This document shows, in pieces, positions 1-11,949 of a stretch of 64,000 nt of DNA. The first letter of the stretch is position 1; each line of letters opens with the position of its first letter. Source of the DNA: Neurospora intermedia. Its lineage: Eukaryota > Ascomycota > Sordariomycetes > Sordariales > Sordariaceae. Below the pieces are notes generated by a model. That model searched no databases, was not told the DNA's origin, and saw only the letters and a program-made list of their open reading frames with translations. Where the stretch lies: NCBI GenBank assembly GCA_037102815.1, contig BTPP01000007.1:2480001-2544000 (forward strand). Reading direction: 5' to 3'. The position numbers were made by a program, and so were the translations under genes.

Positions 1-3000
1 TTACGTTAGAAGTCCTAACTTTCTATCTTTAGTAATTAAAATTATTACTTCGTTAAGGATATAATTATTATAGTCCTCTCTATTACCGATTATAATAGTT
101 ATTTACAAAGTAAGCGTAGGATTTCGAGGCCAATAAATAGTTAATTTGCCTTTTTAAATATTATCGACTATCTTTTAATATTAATTTTAATAATAGTTAC
201 TATTATATTAATAATAATAAATTTAACGTCCGTCCCTATAGTTCTAATTACCTCCTCTACTACCCTTTCTTCCACTTCGGCCTTTTACAGAAGTACCGCC
301 TATATAGCCTCCTCCTTCGCTAGTAATATAACTCTATTTAATTATCGATAAGAAATTAATTTAAACCTCCTCTTTTTATTTCTTTCCCAGCTTTTCGTCG
401 AATTAAAATTATATAATCCTTATTTAATTGAATTCTTTAATTATTTTTTCGATATTTAATTTCTCGGTTAAATAGAATATAATAGGCATTAAAATAGCAA
501 TTTGGATCGCTAAAGGAGTTTTTTTACATAAAGGTTAGTCGGAATTATTATTTAATTCAATTAGGCTACTTTTCTTATTAGTAATTACTAATATTCTCTT
601 CTTAATTAATACTATACTTAGGTTATCGTCTAATAAATTATCCTCCTTATTATTAATATAAGCATTATTTTCGAAATTGAAGTATTCATAGATAATTTTT
701 ATTATATTAGTATAGAACTATAATTAAGTTATCTAATAGACCTTTTCCTTAAGTCCTATAATTATTATAATTATCTTTCCAATTTTTTTTATAAGCTTCT
801 TATAAAAGTTGCAAATAATTATAGATTGAGTAAAGTCCTTCTCCTTTTCGGGTTATTTTATTAGAAGTATTAAATATTTAAGTACGGCTTTAACGATCTT
901 TTCTTTATTATAAGAAATAGATTTATTATAGAAGACCTTTAGTATAGTAGCTTTACTATTTATCTAATTTAAGTCCAATACTAAGAATTTTTACTTAAGA
1001 TAATAATAGAATTCTTTTTATATTTAAATACCTTTAATAATAGTATCGTTTACTATTTCTCTATAAATCTTTCGGGCGTTTAATATATACTATTAGTACT
1101 AAATATTCAATTTAGCCTTATTAGAGAGGTAATAATTTTAAACCCTATTATTAAACTCTTCTAAATATTTAAAGACGTACTTCCCTTTAAATTTGGCTTT
1201 AGGTATATAGTCTTTTACGAAGGAAGTTATAAGAGTCTTAATTATTAATATTTATATTAGGTACGTATTAAATAGGCCTTTAAGTAAGTCTTTGCCTAAT
1301 AGGTCTTTACCTAAGGCTTATTATACTTCGTACTTAGGTTCTTACTACTAATTAGGCTATACAATTATAATATTGGGTCTTAAGAATCCTAAAGAAGGAC
1401 CCTAATAATAATTAGAAGGGGTAGAAGTAGGAATAATAGGATAGGGATTTTAGTAGGTAAAAAAATACTATTTAAATTTAAAGCCTTAGGAATAGTTAGT
1501 CTCTAATTTAATATAATAAAGTCTTAAAGGCAATTAAATAGGTTATAAAAGAGTAATACGAAGAAGCGGATACTAAATTCGAAAATTAGGTATAAAGGCG
1601 GATAAAATATACGAATATAGAGTACAAATAGGACCGGATTAATTTGGCAATAAATTCCTAAAAGGGGTTAGTAATCGGTTTTTTAATTAGATTAGTAAAA
1701 GAGTCGGAAATTAATTAAGTCTCGGAAAGGGGAAAAAAGTAGTTTCTAATATAAGGGTCGAGGAAGGAAGAGTAGGATTTAGGAGGGATAGTAGGAATAG
1801 CTCTAGTACTAATATAAGAGGTTAATCTAATACTTCCTAATTAATATATAGAACTAAAGTTATAAAAATATTCCTATTATTTTAAATCCGGTTAATATCG
1901 TCCATACCACTTTTACGTACTAATTAATTTGCATATCCCTTTTTTTTTTTTTTTTCTAATCTAGAGGTCCCTAGTCCCCCTTTTTATCTATTTTCCTACT
2001 AATTAGGTATTATCATACTATTATACTTTCTCTAATTAGAGATCTCTAATTAATTTTTCCTCTCTTTTTATTCTTTTAATATTCCTTTTTTCTTTCTTTC
2101 CCTAGGTAAAAGGAACCTCTTTAATTCTTACCCTCTACCTTTTCTACCTCTCTACTTCTATTATCGGTATTTAAAAGCGGCAATTCTCATTTATAATAAT
2201 AATATCGTTATTAAAACCCTTCTAATAAGGACTTATAGTAACTAATTACCTCCTTCTTAGTTCTTGAAACGTAATAATAATAATAATTATAATCCTAAGA
2301 ATCTATTAATAATAATTATTAATATATTGCGCGAAGGAAGAATTTGGAGGTAATAATTAGTACCCTTCCCTATAGGGAATTAATTATAAACCTTCGAAGA
2401 AAAGGGGTCCAAGTATTATTTAATCTTTCTACGCTTGCGTAAGGGCTACACATTATAGATTTAGGGATATTAATCCCTAAAGGTCTAATATTAATACTTA
2501 CCCTAATTATCGACGGATTCTTTTATTATTTATTATTTCTTCGGATAGTTTTTCAATTAAATTACCGCTCAAGTAGCCTATTAATCATCTATTCTTATTA
2601 TTATTCCAATACTATCAATCAGACATTCGTTTATTTATTAAATTATATAGTTAAACTACTACTATCTAATAACTTATTTATTATCTATACTTACTTACGT
2701 TCAATTATTACCGTTTGGATATTTATTCCTCTATTTTTCTTATTAATTACTTATATTATTATTCGTATTTCGACGTTATATCCGAATAGTAGTCGGATAA
2801 CTATTAATTAATTATATTATTAACAATCGTAGTACGGTTACTAATATAGCTATATATTAAATACTATCGAGGGCTCCGGGCTATAATAAACATCCGGTAC
2901 TAAAGATCTTTATACTTTTCTAAAATAAAGCTATTTAAACTTCTTTATAATAATTAATTAAACGTCGCTAGTAAATATCGGACAAACCTCAACGAGGATA

Positions 3001-3940
3001 GGAAGTTATAAAGTCCCTATATTCGTTTTAATTAATTTAGTATAGGGTTTTAATACTTATCTCGTCCTTATTACCAATTTAAAATAGCGAGAAAACTATA
3101 ATAATAATAATAATTATACTACTACAACTAAAGTAATATATAAGGACTATAGTTCTTAATTATCTAATTTAATAGAGTAGTAAGTAATTTTTAAACCTTT
3201 CTAAATAATCGAGATAAGAGGTATCGAGCTAGATATAATTTACTGAGGTTTTATATCCGTTGAATAGCTGAATATTCAATCGCTATTGTAAAACGAAGAT
3301 AGCTAATAGATCTTTTAGTATCTTCTTCCTATTAGTAAATAGAGAAATAAATATATATTCCCTCTAGAGGGATAAAGGATTATTTAGTATAATAAAATAA
3401 GAAGAGGCAAATAATTAGAAATTACTAAGAACTATTATTTTATTCAATTTAAGAAAATACTAAACTAAGACTAATCTTCTAATATAATTAAAAAAAAGAA
3501 TATCGTAATAATCCGTTATCTTATCCTCTTGAAGTTCGATATCCTATCTATCCCCCTTATCTCTTTTCTTCCTCTATTATCCCTATTTTTCTACCTTTTC
3601 TAATCTATTATCTTATTAAATTAGTCCTGTATTCTTTTGTCTTCCATCAATACTAACTGTTCAACTCTGTCTAGTCTAGAAAGTATACCCTCTAATCCAA
3701 TACCCTTACTAAAGGTTCGAAAAAAATCATTGCAGAAAATAAATCAACGCATATGTTCCCGTATACTACCCCAAATCACTAATTACGTATAAAGGCCTTT
3801 CCTATTATTATTATAAAAACGAATTTTAGACTTTTTAAAGTTAGAGGATTTAAAGGAGGTTAGGATATAATTGTTAAATAATTCTACTTCCCCAAATTTA
3901 ATACTCTTATCCTCTTATATTATAATTAAATTATATAAAA
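1..3940. other. RIP-mutated AT-rich DNA, identity unresolved
   Basis: The stretch is extremely AT-rich with very frequent TAA and TAG triplets, unlike the gene island, which fits repeats degraded by repeat-induced point mutation. Purine-rich coding-like runs occur on the minus strand near 250-600 and on the plus strand near 1,430-1,900, but I could not match either to a family. A small island near 3,640-3,780 has more normal composition. The gag part of the Gypsy element that follows may lie here, but I could not identify it, and I found no matching LTR. No intact gene is visible. Confidence 0.6.
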
Positions 3941-3949
3941 CTTATTATA

Positions 3950-6900
3950 TTGCCCTTATTAATTTTAACTATTCCGTATTTACCTTTATCGATTACTTTT
4001 TCGTTACTAAATATAACCTCCCTCGTTTCTACTTCCGTTAAGTAAAGAAACTCGTTCTTATTAATAGAGTAGTTAAAAGTATTATCTCTAAAAGGGTAAT
4101 AGCTAAACTCTATATTAGATACTATACCGAAACAATTACCTTCCTAATCTATAATATTTCGAAGAACTACCTAATTATTTTAGAATTCTTATAAATATAA
4201 TATTATAAACTAAAGATTAATTATAATTAATATAGGGTACGTTTTACTAGCCCGGTGTATAAAGGACGATATCTACCTACTAACCTCTTTAAAAACCAAT
4301 TAAAAGTGCCGAGAGCCCTTACTAACCGGATCTTGGCCGCGGTTATTTGTAGTAAGGTTGCCCCAATTCTCCAACCTTTATTAAAATATAATATAGTTAA
4401 GGAAATACTAGTATTAATAATAATAATAACCCTAAGGAACGAAGTTATAAGCTTTACCGAAGATATACTAGTACTAACGTTCCTTTCGTAAAGTAGAATT
4501 ATTAGCTCTATTTAAATAGAATTATTATTACCGCCGCCGCTGCCGCCGCCGTTACCTTCTAGGGTAGAAAAGGTTGTAGCGACTTTACTTACTATTTAAA
4601 TTAGCTATTAACCTATCTCGCCCCCCGTTAAAGTACTAATAACTAATAAGACTAAATTTAAAATTAGTATTACTAATATAACTACTCTTCTAATTAAAAT
4701 TAAAAGCCTAATACTCTATAAACCCTATATCTGCTTTAACGGCCAACGTATCTCCGTAGGTACGAAGCACTCCCGTACTAATTGCTACTACAATTTTAAT
4801 ATAAATTCTTTTATTAAATTAAATAATATTAGGGAATTTAATACGGCTACTTTCAATTTTATTTATAAATCCCAATAATTATAGCCGTACGTTACGAATT
4901 ATACCGAATTCGAGAGGTTAGTTACTGCAATGGAAATCCGGGATATAGATTTAATTAAGGAAATAATTATAAATATTATAATTAGTAACGGTTAATAATA
5001 TAAAGAAAGTCTCCCTCCCTAATTCTACCCTTTTATTAATAATTTAATTAATATTTATTTATTTGAAGAATCCCGAAAAATGGCGATTTTAACTAAAGCA
5101 ATCTACTTAACCGATATATTCGATTAGGACGCGCCTCTTTATAAAGAAATAATTCGGTATATATATTTAATTAAAATTTTTAACGAAGATGTAAGGAAAT
5201 TCTTTAATAAAGCCGACCGTCCAATTAAAATAAGAAACGAGATTATCGCTATCCTAAAGAAGATAGAGGGATAATATTATATTAACGAAGTAGTAGCCTT
5301 CCTCCTATCTCTAATTAAAAAGGTCCCGCCTAACTAATCCTATAATTATAAGATTAAACTTTAGCCGGAAGCGACCCCGCCTAATATAAGGCTGCACTAT
5401 ATATTCCTAATTAAAATTAGTATCGTTAAGAAATAAATTAATAATAATTTGAGAAAGAGTTTTATCCGCCCGTCTTAATTAGCGGCTACTTCCCTTATCC
5501 TCCTAATAAAAAAGCCGGGCGGTAGCATTTATATTTATATTAATTACTAAAGTATTAATAATATAATACTAAAGTTATACTATCCGCTACTATTAATTAA
5601 AAAAATACTCAACGCTATCTATTATACGAGGATTTTTACTAAGCTTAATATAATTACTATATTTAATAGAATCCGTATAAAGGAAGGATATAAATAATTA
5701 ACCGTATTTATAACCCGTTTTAACCTCTACGAATCTATCGTCTACCTGTTTAATTTCTAGGGCGCCCTAAAGACGTTCTAGAATTATATTAATAACGTTC
5801 TATATAATATCCTTAATATATATATAATAGTATACTTTAATAACGTTCTAATTTATTTAAATAATAAAATAGATTATAAAAGCTACGTTAAGGAAGTCCT
5901 CTAACGGATAATCCGAATAGAATTTCAAATCGATATTAATAAATACGAATTCTATATTATAAGGATAAAATACCTAAGTTTAATTATTATACCGAATAGA
6001 CTTAAAATAAACCCCAATAAAGTCTCTACTATTATAATTTAGGAAGTTCTAGAAACTAAGAGAGTACTATAGCGCTTCCTAGGCTTTACTAATTTCTACT
6101 AACAATTTATTAAATACTTTTCAATTATCGCTAGTCTACTATACAAATTAATAAAGAAATTAACTAATTAATAATAGACCGACTAATATTAAAAATCCTT
6201 TAAGGCCTTTAAAAAGGCTTTTAATAATAACCTAGTACTTCGAATCTACAACTAGTCTAAATAGACCGTCGTTAAGATGGACGCTTCGAATTAAACCTAT
6301 AATAGTACGCTATTCTAATATAATAAAAAAGGAATCTTATACCCGGTCGCTTACTTTAATTAATAATATTCCTCAGCCGAATATAATTATAATATTTATA
6401 ATAAAAAATTATTTATTATTATTAAAGCCCTTAAAAAGTAACGCCCTAAGTTAAAAGGTACTTAAAAACCGTTCGAAATCCTTACCAACTACAAAAGCTT
6501 AAAGACCTTTATAATTAATAAATAATTTACCCCCTATTATATATATTAATTTCAATTCCTCTCCTATTTTAACTTTATAATTAAATACCGCCCTAGATCT
6601 TTATAAATATATCCCAACGCGCTAAATAGGAAGCTAAAAAACTTACCTAAAAATAAAGCCGATGAGAGGCTACTAATTAAAAATAAAATTTTATTTAATT
6701 ATAATATCTTCGTTAACGGAATATTTATTCTAAAAGACGGGGGTAAGGAGGTTAATATTAATACCGAATATATTTATAACTTAGAAATATTAAATAAAAA
6801 ATTAATAAATAATTTAGTAGCGGAAGGTTATAAAAAGTCGATAATATTTTAGAATATTATTGTATATTTATCGGACCCCAACCGTCGAATATAATTTAAA

Positions 6901-8300
6901 AAAATTAAAAATTATATAAAATAGGTCCCCTTCGCTAAATACCGAACGATCTAAAGATAAGCGTACTTCTATAGTACTATCCTTATCGACCCTACTAATA
7001 TAGAACTTCATCTTTCGTTCTTCTAATATATTTATAATTCGCCCGCCGCCGGCTACCCGGGTTATAAAAAGACCTACTTACTACTATTATATTCTTTCTT
7101 TTAATTAGGAATATACATTATAATTTAATTGTACTACAAAGCTTATTTAGTATATACTAAATTTAAACTATTATAATACGCCCCCTATAATTTTTTAAAA
7201 CTGTTAGTAGTACTATTTGTACTATAGAAGGATATTTCAATCGATTATATTACTTTGCTTACGCCCTATCTATATTATAAATAAAATTTTAAATATATTA
7301 CTATTATTATTAATTAATTAATAAAAATATAATATTATATCCCTATTATAGGCCTAATAGCAGAAGAATTAGTAGAACGTTTTATAGAGAAAATCTATAG
7401 TATTTATAGACTACCGGACTCTATTATTTCTAACCGTAGTACCTAATTTATTTTGCAATTCTAAAAAGCCCTATTATTATAATTAGAGGTCGCCCTTAAA
7501 CCCTCCTCTACTTTCTACCCTACTATTAATAACTAAACTAAATATATTAATATTAAAATAGAAAAATACCTTCGCCTTTATATTAATTAGGTATAGGACG
7601 ATTAAGTAAATTAATTACTAATCGCAAAATTCGCTAGGAACAACCTAATTTCTAAAACTACTAGTATCTCTCCCTTCTTTATTAACTATAGTTTTTACCC
7701 CCGTATAGGTATCGAATTAATTAAATTATACCTACTAGAAATATTGGCGGTGTAATAAACTAAATACTTTAAGGCTAACGAATTAATTAATTAATTTAAA
7801 TAAATATTAAACTTTATTATAAGCTAAATATAATAGGCCTAATAATACTATAAGGATAATATAAATACCTATTAATTAGATATACCGAAGTATAAAAAGG
7901 GGGATAAAGTCCTTTTTAATATTAAGAACCTTAATACCGGCCGCCCCTATACTAAGCTTATACCCCTCTTTAAAGGACCGTTTAAGATCCTTAAAATAAA
8001 TAACTATTGAATTACGCTCAAACTCCTAATTAATATAAAATACAGCCTAACGTTTTATATTAATAAAGTTAAATTATAGGACGAAGAGGGTTTACCGGGA
8101 TAGACGGACGTAGAAGAATAGAACGTTCGTACTAACTATAACTAAATTATAAAGAGGACTAATAATAGGGAGGATTCTATAGAATACGAATTCGAGAGGA
8201 TTAATAAATACCGGAAGAACGATAAGGGTCATTAGAAATACTTCGTCGTCTAGGCACCCCCACATATACTATTATAACAACTATACACCGATGTATCTAT
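3950..8300 (+). mobile_element. Ty3/Gypsy retrotransposon pol relic, RIP-degraded
   Basis: Reading the plus strand and allowing TAG/TAA where Trp or Gln is expected gives a continuous Gypsy pol. In order: a protease-like segment (about 3,960-4,200), a Pro-rich linker, reverse transcriptase (about 5,340-6,120, including RFLGFTNFY-type thumb residues), RNase H (KMDASN near 6,275), and an integrase core (about 7,230-7,800, with ISNRS where SDRG is usual). A basic C-terminal tail follows to about 8,300-8,460. The RT catalytic pair at 5,839-5,844 reads Asn-Asn instead of Asp-Asp. Stops fall mainly at Trp/Gln positions, which is the RIP signature. I see neither LTRs nor gag, so the element may be partial. 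It cannot encode active protein. Confidence 0.85.
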
Positions 8301-8639
8301 AGCCCCCAATATTATATAGGCCTTCTACAATAGATACCCGGAAGCGCTATACCTACCGGCTTAAGTAGTAGCGGAAAAGAGGCGGAAGGAAAAGGGGAAG
8401 GAGGTAGAGCGGGAGGCTCCAACTCCACGGCGGAGGTTACAATAATAACCGCCGATAGCGGTAAAGGCTTTTTAAGAGCGGACTACTCGTTTAATAGGGA
8501 TTTCTATTATTTTATATAATATTAGTCAACTATATAACTTCTTTTAATCCGAGGAAGTATTACAAGGCTAGCCTATATACCTTATACCTAGTGCTAGCGT
8601 ATAGTAGCTTCTAAGACTACTATATACTATTATTACTAC

Positions 8640-8780
8640 CGGCGAATTGCCGGCAGTTAATTAATTAGAACGCTGCCTGCCGCGGGTCGGTCAAACCCGC
8701 CGGCGGTCGCCTTCATAAGGCCAGCCTTCCGGGCACTTGGCTGCACACTTCTCTTCCTTTCCCCTTCGTACAATTACGCA
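8640..8780. other. Higher-GC island inside the RIP block
   Basis: This short stretch is clearly richer in G+C than its neighbours and holds two small inverted repeats, CCGGC-GAATT-GCCGG and GCGGGT...ACCCGC. It lies between the end of the Gypsy pol relic and the Harbinger-like transposase relic. It could be an element terminus or LTR fragment with few RIP targets, or a unique spacer. I see no coding potential. Confidence 0.4.
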
Positions 8781-9059
8781 TAATCACATCTACCATCTAC
8801 CCTTTACCCGTAATACCTATTGAGTAGGTATAAGAGGCGGTTCTATAAATTCTTTTGTATGATAAAGATTGAATTTATAGTTCTAGTAAAATAAATATAG
8901 GAGAGGGGTAATATGAGGGATACTAGATATTAGACCGTTGAATTCAAATTAATAATATTTATCTAGATTATTATATTCAACGAAATTCAACAACAAGTAG
9001 CCCACTACTTCTTAATAGCCTAGTCAATAGTATTAAATATTATTACACAGATAATACCA

Positions 9060-9670
9060 ATCTTTATTAAACTTTATACCGAATTCGTTATTTAATTAAA
9101 TAATAATTTCGTAGCGCTAGAAATCGAGTTCGTCGTAGGTAACTAGCGGTTTAATAGTACGATCGGTACTATCGATAGTACTTATATTTATACTAAAATA
9201 CTGGCGAAGGACTAGAACCGTTAGCGTAATAGAAAAGGATTTATTTTATAGAACGTATTTATTATAGTAAAATTTAATAGCTCCTTTATATACGTACTAG
9301 CTAGCGTAAAGGGGTCGATGCAAAACGCGAGGTTACTTCGTATTACCTTACTCAATAGCTTTAAAATATTTCTTAAGCGCTTTTACTTAGCCGACGCAAG
9401 CTTTAATTAATAGAAGGGTATTTTAATTCTATTCCTTATAGTATAATATTATTTTTAAAATTAGAGGAATACCCCGAGTAATAAATAGCCTAAAATAAAG
9501 AAGGAATTATATAACTTGAGGCATAATATGAATCGAGTATTGGTCGAGTAGGCATTTGGATAGTTAAAAAGGATAGCAAAATTAATATGCGAATTGGCGT
9601 TAGAGTACCCTATCGATATACAGATCGACTTCGTATATACTGTCACGGGGTTATATAATTTCATTCATCG
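9060..9670 (+). pseudogene. PIF/Harbinger-like DDE transposase relic
   Basis: One plus-strand frame from about 9,060 to 9,667 reads as the catalytic domain of a PIF/Harbinger (DDE_Tnp_4-type) transposase, interrupted only by TAG/TAA codons where Trp or Gln would stand. The DDE residues are recognisable: Asp in IGTIDSTYI (codon 9,174-9,176), Asp in FYLADASF (9,393-9,395) and Glu in RVLVEXAFG (9,546-9,548, X = stop). The family's NLRH-N-R-x-x-VE-AFG pattern and a closing TGLYNF follow. The N-terminal part, probably 8,900-9,060, is less clear. I could not define terminal inverted repeats. The gene is dead through RIP-type stops. Confidence 0.8.
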
Positions 9671-10249
9671 TTAGTACTATTAATTAATAGAAGAGGAGGA
9701 GGAATTACTTATTCGGTTGTTGGTACTAGTAAAAAGACGTACTAATAAATTCTTTCTTAATAATTCTATTGCAATACGAGTCCAAATTGCAAATAGGTTG
9801 TAGAAACTGTAGCAGTAGTATCTCTAAATGAGAGTAAAGAGGGGGTAAAAGAGTATAAAAGAGAGTAAATTTGAATTAATTTATCGATAAACTAGAAGTA
9901 TATAAAGTACTAATTTGTAGTGCTTCTAAATTTAAAAATTTCAATTATTAAATAGTAAATATAGGGATAGAAGGAAATATACTATAAAGCGCTAGAATAT
10001 AGAAGGATTATAAGGTTAATTTACTATATTAAAATAGGAGTTAGCGGGCGCTAAAAATTTCTAACCAATATAATACGCTATATCGAGTGTATACGGACCA
10101 GCGGATATAGTAAATATTTATAAACAATCCGGGGAAGTAGCTCTTATAGACCCTAACTATATATTGATATATTAAAAAATCCGACTTTTTAAACTTGATA
10201 GCAATTTTGGAATTTCTAGTATTTCTGGGTATAAGTAATTAACCCCCTC

Positions 10250-11450
10250 TATTCTACTCTACTCTATTCGTTATAATTACTACCGCGCGCCCTCCTCTCG
10301 AATTTGACTACCTTTACTAACCGTTTTAATTTAACGGATTTAAATTTATTATCTATTATATTTTATAAGACAACTTCCTCCTTTATTAATTTTTAAAATA
10401 TATTAATAATTATCTCCGGCGATAAATCTTTCGCGAAGTTAGTTTAGAAGTCTAATACCGCCGTTTTAATATCGATTGCGCCGACTAGTTTCGTATTACT
10501 AATCGATTTAATTACTTCGCTAATAAACTTCGTAATAAAGGTACTACTTTACCCAACGGATATTTTTTTAATAGGCTACATCTCCTTAAGGTATATTAGG
10601 ACCTCGAACCTATTACTTCCCTACCCTTCCGGTTCGTCGTTACTATCTTTATTATTCTAGAAATCGGAGTCGGCGGCCCTTAATTATTTAATACGCTTTA
10701 CTACCTACTTCTTTTACACTTTCTTAGTACGAATAGCCTTCTTCTCCGTAATAATTATCGAATTTCATTTCCTTCGGGCGGTAGCCGATTGTAAATCCCT
10801 ACTTCCCTTATCGAAAATAGTACGTACTAACCGGATAAATAACCTAATCGCTCTCTCGTTTACGAATATATTTATTAAGAGAAAGTAACCGTTGGTATTA
10901 TTAAGTACGAACGCCCCTATCTTTATTTAAGCGCCCTTAGTACTAAACTCCTTAATAAAGGGCTCCTAATAGGCATTAGAGTATTAAACTTTACTAATTT
11001 AATAATTAAAGGAGGTACTAGTACGTCCCTCGACTATCCACTTTACGTACTTAATATACGTTTTAAAACGATTAAACGCACTTTAGTACATCTCCTATAT
11101 AATAACCCGGTCTTTATCCTTATTCTTATAAACCTAATTAATTAATATACTTACTTACTATTCGTACTAGTCGCACTTAAATCCCTTACCCTCTTTTATA
11201 GTTACTAAGAACCCGCTTAATTAAGAATCTTTAATAGAGAAGATAAATTAATAGTATACTTCTATAAATTAATAATATAGTCCCTAATTCGGGGTTGAGG
11301 TAGGGGATTACTTCTTTTAATTAGGCGTTTAACTAACCGCTTCTTCATTATTAAATAACTCGGACCGCTTCCGTATTACACTTACTATTTCTACTGTATT
11401 ATTATTATCGTTATCGTCGGTCCCTATAGGTCTCGCCTATTTATTAAGTA
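10250..11450 (-). pseudogene. Degraded minus-strand coding relic, possibly the accessory ORF of the Harbinger element
   Basis: The plus strand here is pyrimidine-rich, so the minus strand is the likely sense strand. One minus frame between about 10,900 and 10,260 is open apart from Trp/Gln-type stops and reads as a charged helical protein ending in a Lys/Arg-rich tail. Harbinger elements usually carry a second gene for a Myb/SANT-like DNA-binding protein, and the composition, size and nearness to the transposase relic would fit. I cannot identify the Myb helices with certainty, so the assignment is inference. Confidence 0.35.
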
Positions 11451-11949
11451 GCTAGGAAGTATTTCTAGGCGAAGGCTCGACTGTGTTAAAGAATATTAGT
11501 GTACTAAGGAAGTTATATTCTATATAATTATCAATAATATCCTATATAGTATAATAATAAAGCGGTAAATAGTCGATAAATATTAGAGCAAACGGTATAA
11601 TTACGTTTAATACAGTAACTCCTATAGAAGCCGTAAAACTACTAATAAGAGGCGGTAGTTATATCCTAAATTAAGGCAATAAAGAATCTATATACTAGTA
11701 ATCCCTATATTAGGGGTTCCTATACTACAATTACTAGGATTTATTATACTGCTAGTAATGGTACTACTATAAGTATTAGGAAGGCTCGTACTAGGAATTA
11801 TACTAACTATAATCCTCTCTAGTAAACTCTTAACTAGTATATTAGCTGCTTATTATTAATATTAATAATATATAATATTTTATAGTACTTTATAGTCGGT
11901 TGAGCTTTTCAAAGCCTCAATACCAAAAAAGATTATAATCCGTATAGCG

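Noticed and set aside
9461-9664. Minus-strand 67-codon frame
   Set aside because: It is antisense to the Harbinger-like transposase relic, which explains the region better.
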